Below are positions 60,093-64,000 of a stretch of DNA of 64,000 bases, in pieces. Made by a program: the position numbers and the translations under genes. The stretch lies in NCBI GenBank assembly GCA_050486445.1, contig JBJHDH010000002.1, forward strand, positions 62,001 to 126,000, written 5' to 3'. Below the pieces are notes generated by a model. It was not told the DNA's origin. It saw only the letters and a list, made by a program, of their open reading frames with translations, and did not search any database. Each line of letters begins with the position of its first letter. The stretch's first letter is position 1. The stretch is from Euryhalocaulis sp050486445. GTDB taxonomy: Bacteria > Pseudomonadota > Alphaproteobacteria > Caulobacterales > Maricaulaceae.

Positions 60093-61442
60093 TCACGCCG
60101 TCCGTGTCTGGCCGGGGGACGGAACCATCACGCCCTCGTCCATATACTGACGCAATTTGTTGCGCAGGGTGCGGATCGAGATGCCGAGAATATTGGCCGC
60201 GTGCGTGCGGTTGCCAAGGCAATGGTCCAGCGTATCCAGGATCAGTTCCTGCTCCACCTCGGCGACTGTGCGTCCGACTTGCGCCGCTTTCGCCGCGAAG
60301 GCGGCGCGGGTGGCGGCGCTCTCTGTTCCCGGCCGCCAGACCGAGCCATCCGGCATGCGGATCGCTTCCGCTCCAATCTCCGCTCCATCCGCCAGCAGCA
60401 CGGCGCGGTGCATGGTGTTTTCCAGCTCGCGCACGTTTCCGGGCCAGGGGCGGGTGAGCAGATGATCGCGTGCGCCAACGGCGATGGGGCGGTCGGGCAC
60501 CCCGTTCGCATCCGCATATTTTTTCGCGAAATGCTGGGCCAGCGCCATGATGTCGGCAGGCCGCGCGCGCAGGGGCGGAATGGCGAGATTGACCACGTTC
60601 AGGCGGAACAGCAGGTCTTCGCGAAACGTCCCTTCCGTTACGGCGCGGGAAAGGTCACGGTTCGAGGTGGCGATCACGCGGATGTCCACCTTGACCGGCT
60701 TATTGCCGCCTACCCGGTCGATCTCCCGCTCCTGCAACGCGCGCAGCAGCTTGGCCTGGAGCCGGGCGTCCATCTCGCTGATCTCGTCGAGCAGCAGTGT
60801 GCCGCCGTCGGCTTCCTCAAACTTGCCGATGCGCCGCGCCACCGCGCCGGTGAAGGCGCCTTTCTCATGACCGAACAGTTCCGATTCCAGCAGGTTTTCC
60901 GGGATCGCGGCGCAGTTTATGGAGATGAAGGGCTTCTGCGCCCGGCGTGAACGGGAATGGACGTAGCGGGCCATCACCTCTTTGCCGACGCCGGATTCGC
61001 CGGTGATGAGGATCGAGGCTTCCGACTTCGCCACCTGGTCGGCGAAGGCCACAATCTCTTTCATCGCCGGGTCGTGCGTGACGAAAGCGCGCGTATCTTC
61101 GCTGACGGCGGCCAGCACGGCGGCGATCAGGTCGGCGTCCGGCGGCAGAGGAATGAATTCCTTGGCCCCGGCGCGGATCGCGGCGGCGGCGGCTTCCGGC
61201 CGGGCGCGCACGCCGCACGCCACGACCGGAACGCGGATACGCTCCGCCTCGTTGGCCGCGATCAGAGCTGCGATGTCCAGCGCCATATCGACCATCAGCA
61301 GGTCGGCGCCCTGACCGGCGCGCAGCGCGGATGTGGCCTGCTGGATCGAATCGACCTGAGCGATCCTGGCGCCCCGCCGCATGGCGATCTGTGCGGCTTC
61401 GGCGAGCTGGCCGCTCATGGATCCGACGATAAGAACCCGCAT
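60093..61442 (-). CDS. flbD: Sigma-54-dependent flagellar regulator FlbD
   Basis: 449 aa. A receiver-like N-domain (MRVLIVGSMSGQLAEAAQIA, LLMVDMALDI) precedes the AAA+ core: Walker A ILITGESGVGKEVMARYVHS, the sigma-54 loop HEKGAFTGAVARRIGKFEEA, Walker B GGTLLLDEISEMDARLQAKL. C-terminal Fis-type HTH NRTHAANILGISIRTLRNKL. In Caulobacter FlbD turns on late flagellar genes and represses fliF; the gene order here matches, so the same role is inferred. Confidence 0.9.
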   Translation of the reverse strand: MRVLIVGSMSGQLAEAAQIAMRRGARIAQVDSIQQATSALRAGQGADLLMVDMALDIAALIAANEAERIRVPVVACGVRARPEAAAAAIRAGAKEFIPLPPDADLIAAVLAAVSEDTRAFVTHDPAMKEIVAFADQVAKSEASILITGESGVGKEVMARYVHSRSRRAQKPFISINCAAIPENLLESELFGHEKGAFTGAVARRIGKFEEADGGTLLLDEISEMDARLQAKLLRALQEREIDRVGGNKPVKVDIRVIATSNRDLSRAVTEGTFREDLLFRLNVVNLAIPPLRARPADIMALAQHFAKKYADANGVPDRPIAVGARDHLLTRPWPGNVRELENTMHRAVLLADGAEIGAEAIRMPDGSVWRPGTESAATRAAFAAKAAQVGRTVAEVEQELILDTLDHCLGNRTHAANILGISIRTLRNKLRQYMDEGVMVPSPGQTRTA

Positions 61443-61500
61443 GGTTCTGCTCCCTTAGCGGCGCCGGCGGCCGGCGCGTTCTTCCAAACTGTGTGCGCGC

Positions 61501-61863
61501 CTAGCTGGCGCCGTTGTCCTTGATGATTTCCGTCATGGTCACGCCCAGCCGCTCTTCGACGATCACGATCTCGCCGCGCGCCACCAGGCGGTTGTTCACA
61601 TAGATGTCGATAGCCTCGCCGACCTTGCGGTCCAGCTCCAGCACCGTTCCGGGCCCGAGCCGCATCAGCGATGCAACATTCATATGCGTGCGCCCGAGTA
61701 CGGCCGAGACATTCACCGGCACATCGGCGACAGGCGCGAGGTCCGAAGCGGCATGCCCCGCTTCGTCGTCTTCCATCATCATCGCGCCGGATGTCGCCGG
61801 AACCCCGGGCGGCGGGCCATCCTGTTCGAAATCCGGCAAGCCAAGTGCGTCTTCATCGCTCAT
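61501..61863 (-). CDS. fliN: Flagellar motor switch protein FliN
   Basis: 120 aa. An acidic N-terminal part, then the SpoA (FliN) domain: PVNVSAVLGRTHMNVASLMR, LGPGTVLELDRKVGEAIDIY, VNNRLVARGEIVIVEERLGV and TMTEIIKDN. Part of the C-ring that sets rotation direction and helps export. It overlaps fliH by 4 nt. Confidence 0.93.
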   Translation of the reverse strand: MSDEDALGLPDFEQDGPPPGVPATSGAMMMEDDEAGHAASDLAPVADVPVNVSAVLGRTHMNVASLMRLGPGTVLELDRKVGEAIDIYVNNRLVARGEIVIVEERLGVTMTEIIKDNGAS

Positions 61864-62525
61864 GATTCACTCTCCGGCGCGGGGGGCGCCTTTTCCGCCA
61901 ACAAATCCAGAGACGGGGCCGGGGCTTCGGCGAGACGCTGCTCCACCAGCGCCTCGATACGCTCCAGCATGCGCGCAGGGTCGGACTCCACCGCGCCCTG
62001 CTCCCAGTCCAGCGCGCAGCCGCCCGGCGCGATCTTTTCGCTAGCGATCACGCGCAGCGCCCCGGCAAAGCCGATGCTTTCCAGCATCTGCTCCAGCATT
62101 GGACGCAGAATTTCGGCGTGCGCGGCAGGCAGCGTAACGCACAGGCGGGGCGCGGCGCGCAGTTCCGCCGCGCAGTCGCGGACCAGCGCCTCGATTTCCG
62201 ATTCCGGCCGCCGGGCCACGGCGGCGCCCGCGATTTTCCGCGCCGTAACCAGCGCAAGATCGGCGGCGTCGCGGCGCAGCTCCCCGGTCAGCCGGGTAAG
62301 ATGGGCAAGCACCAGCGAAAGCTGCGAGGCCATGGCCTTCAGCGCCGCGGCTTGTTCGCGTGCGGCCTGGGCGGCCAGATCGGCGGCGCCTTCCTCGCGC
62401 GCGCGCGCGCGCTCGTCTTCGATTTCCCGTTCGTTCCAGACACGCTGCACATTGGTGTCGCGCAGCACGTCGCCGGATTCGGAGAATTCCAGGCCGAATT
62501 CGAATTTGCGCGCAGATCCGGTCAA
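61860..62525 (-). CDS. fliH: Flagellar export protein FliH (FlbE-like)
   Basis: 221 aa. KFEFGLEFSESGDVLRDTNV at the start, an Ala/Glu-rich helical middle (EREIEDERARAREEGAADLA), then VTARKIAGAAVARRPESEIE and GCALDWEQGAVESDPARML, a FliH C-domain. It binds the export ATPase FliI. In Caulobacter the gene at this position, between fliG and fliN/flbD, is called flbE. It overlaps fliN by 4 nt and follows fliG by 10 nt. Confidence 0.83.
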   Translation of the reverse strand: MTGSARKFEFGLEFSESGDVLRDTNVQRVWNEREIEDERARAREEGAADLAAQAAREQAAALKAMASQLSLVLAHLTRLTGELRRDAADLALVTARKIAGAAVARRPESEIEALVRDCAAELRAAPRLCVTLPAAHAEILRPMLEQMLESIGFAGALRVIASEKIAPGGCALDWEQGAVESDPARMLERIEALVEQRLAEAPAPSLDLLAEKAPPAPESES

Positions 62526-62535
62526 TGCCCCATCC

Positions 62536-63567
62536 TCAATAAATCAGCTCGTCGTCGCCACCCGCATCGGCCAGCATGATCTCGCCGCGATTGGCGAGAT
62601 CCTTGGCCACCGCGACCAGCGCCTGCTGCGCGGCATCGACGTCGCGCAGACGCACCGGACCCATGGCCGCCATATCCTCGCGCATGATCTTGGCGGCGCG
62701 TTCGGACATGTTGCTGAAGAACAGGTCGCGGACATTGTCCGAGGCGCCTTTCAGCGCCAGCGCAAGCTGGGCCTTGTCCACGGCGCGGATCAGGGTCTGC
62801 ACGCCACCCGGGTCGAGCTTGATAAGATCCTCGAACACGAACATCAGCGCGCGGATACGCTCCGCCGAGTCGCGGTTGCGTTCTTCCAGACTGACGAGGA
62901 AGCGGTTTTCGGTCTGGCGGTCGAAATTGTTGAAAATCTCCGCCATCATTTCATGGCTGTCGCGCTTGGACGTGCGCGCCAGATTCGACATGAATTCGTT
63001 GCGTAGCGTTTCCTCGATCTTGTCCAGAATGTCGCGCTGCACCGGCTCCATGCGCAGCATGCGCATGACAACCTCCAGCGAGAAATCCTCCGGCAGGGAA
63101 GCCAGCACGCGGCTGGCGTGGTCCGGCTTGATCTTGGAAAGCACGACGGCGACGGTCTGCGGGTATTCGTTCTTCAGATAGTTGGCCAGAACGGCCTCGT
63201 TCACATTGGCCAGCTTGTCCCACATGGTGCGGCCGGCGGGACCGCGGATTTCCTCCATCACCCCGTCGACCTTGTCTTCGGGCAGGAACTGCGCAAGCAG
63301 GCGCTGGGTGGCCTCGAACGAGCCCATCAGCGAGCCGGTGCTGGAGAGGTGGCCGACAAAATCCTTCAGCAGAATCTCGACCGCGCTGGCCGTCACGGCG
63401 CCGAGACTGGACATGGCCGAGGAGATTTCCTTGATCTCCTCCTCATCCATCATCTTCCACAGACTTTCGGAGTCCTGACCGAGCGCGAGCAGCACAACGG
63501 CCGCCTTTTCGGCCCCGTTCAACCGCTCGGGATCGTCAATCGCCTTTTTGTCCCGCCTGGCGGCCAT
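62536..63567 (-). CDS. fliG: Flagellar motor switch protein FliG
   Basis: 343 aa. LNGAEKAAVVLLALGQDSES, VGHLSSTGSLMGSFEATQRL, VLANYLKNEYPQTVAVVLSK, IKPDHASRVLASLPEDFSLE, VMRMLRMEPVQRDILDKIEE and the motor domain FVFEDLIKLDPGGVQTLIRA with DVDAAQQALVAVAKDL. It couples the MS-ring to the stator. Starts 3 nt after the fliF stop. Confidence 0.95.
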   Translation of the reverse strand: MAARRDKKAIDDPERLNGAEKAAVVLLALGQDSESLWKMMDEEEIKEISSAMSSLGAVTASAVEILLKDFVGHLSSTGSLMGSFEATQRLLAQFLPEDKVDGVMEEIRGPAGRTMWDKLANVNEAVLANYLKNEYPQTVAVVLSKIKPDHASRVLASLPEDFSLEVVMRMLRMEPVQRDILDKIEETLRNEFMSNLARTSKRDSHEMMAEIFNNFDRQTENRFLVSLEERNRDSAERIRALMFVFEDLIKLDPGGVQTLIRAVDKAQLALALKGASDNVRDLFFSNMSERAAKIMREDMAAMGPVRLRDVDAAQQALVAVAKDLANRGEIMLADAGGDDELIY

Positions 63568-63570
63568 GAC

Positions 63571-64000
63571 TTACCTTTCGTGCATCCAGGTGCGGAGGAT
63601 GGCCATGGATTCCTCTGGATGCGCTCCGACCACTTCGGAGACGCGGCGCACGGCGGAAGCTTTCAATCGACCGTCGATCTGCCCGATATCAATTCCTGCA
63701 TCGTCATCGTCTTCCGCGGGCGCTGGCAGGGCGTCCTGCGCCGCTTTCGCCGGCAGGCTGGCGGGCTGACCGCCGCCGGCGAGGGCGAGCTGCGCCGGGG
63801 CCTGGCCCGCGCCCGCCGTCGCCAGCATCGGCGCCTGCTGGGCAAGCCCCTTTGCCAGCGGCCGGGCGACCAGAAGGGTCAACGCCAGCCCGACGATCAG
63901 CATCACGCCAATTTCCGCGAAACGTAAAATGTCGTTCTTGCCGAAGGACATGCCGCCGCCGCTCTCGCCAAGCGCGGTCTGCGGCCGCTCGAAGGGCAGG
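63571..64000 (-). CDS. fliF: Flagellar MS-ring protein FliF, C-terminal part (runs off right edge)
   Basis: Only the last ~142 residues are in the window. Past an internal Met at 63951 the frame stays open to the edge and reads LPFERPQTALGESGGGMSFG on entry. A membrane segment follows (ILRFAEIGVMLIVGLALTLL), then an Ala/Pro-rich cytoplasmic part and the FliG-binding tail RVSEVVGAHPEESMAILRTW MHER. The real start is outside the window. It heads the block fliF-fliG-fliH-fliN-flbD-flhA-flhF-flhG. Confidence 0.9.
   Translation of the reverse strand, partial: LPFERPQTALGESGGGMSFGKNDILRFAEIGVMLIVGLALTLLVARPLAKGLAQQAPMLATAGAGQAPAQLALAGGGQPASLPAKAAQDALPAPAEDDDDAGIDIGQIDGRLKASAVRRVSEVVGAHPEESMAILRTWMHER

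Overview
The window is GC-rich DNA from an alphaproteobacterium. The right end carries a flagellar operon in the order fliF-fliG-fliH(flbE)-fliN-flbD-flhA-flhF-flhG, and the FlbD-type sigma-54 activator recalls Caulobacter and its relatives. A Caulobacterales/Maricaulales/Parvularculales-like host is my best guess, from gene content only.

Layout. (1) 1-2020 is chromosome: a TonB-dependent receptor running off the left edge, a divergent Lrp/AsnC regulator with two Lrp-box-like palindromes between them, a degenerate half tRNA-Ser, and an intact tRNA-Ser(CGA). (2) About 2021 to about 47.5-47.75 kb is an integrative and conjugative element (ICE) inserted at the tRNA-Ser. Its left end carries a large serine recombinase whose reading frame runs through the antisense of the tRNA into the host. 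Next come a TumA-like HTH protein and a Trb mating-pair operon (trbBCDEJ, trbK-alt, trbLFGI, DUF2274). Then come traG plus a CopG protein and a LysR / DHFR-like / TetR cargo patch. A processing operon follows (alpA, DUF2840, traF peptidase, DUF736, lytic transglycosylase, a 106-codon unknown, DUF3363 relaxase). The stretch to 32.9 kb holds maintenance genes: DUF2285, a broken DUF6499-DUF2285 gene, DUF932, DUF736, a DUF1778-GNAT toxin-antitoxin pair, ParB and DUF2958. (3) 33.2-47.5 kb is a defence island inside the ICE. dndBCDE plus an associated methyltransferase face right. dndA and a tightly coupled five-gene set face left: PLD-helicase, 70-aa protein, SMC-like ATPase with a CxC hinge, 157-aa unknown, and a frameshifted DUF262-DUF1524 nuclease. 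(4) 47.75-56.0 kb is chromosome again: alpha/beta hydrolase, polysaccharide flippase, MmgE/PrpD protein, nucleotidyltransferase, SMP-30 protein, serine hydrolase and two membrane proteins. (5) 56.1-64 kb is the flagellar operon.

How the parts work together. The ICE excises and integrates with its serine recombinase and transfers with the relaxase, TraG and the Trb channel. DndA and DndCDE should place sulfur in the DNA backbone and DndB should tune this. The usual restriction partner DndFGH is absent. The left-facing five-gene set stands in its place and combines a Dnd-linked PLD-helicase with an SMC-like ATPase and an SspE/GmrSD-type nuclease. I regard that combination as the most interesting content of the window. 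Its nuclease gene, and one ICE gene (DUF6499-DUF2285), each carry an apparent single-base frameshift, so sequencing error must be separated from real inactivation. Several structured repeats in the ICE (a 255-bp shared leader upstream of parB and DUF932, a 45-bp hairpin repeat, a large nested inverted repeat at 24.5 kb, a three-hairpin array at 26.0 kb) are not explained by the genes.
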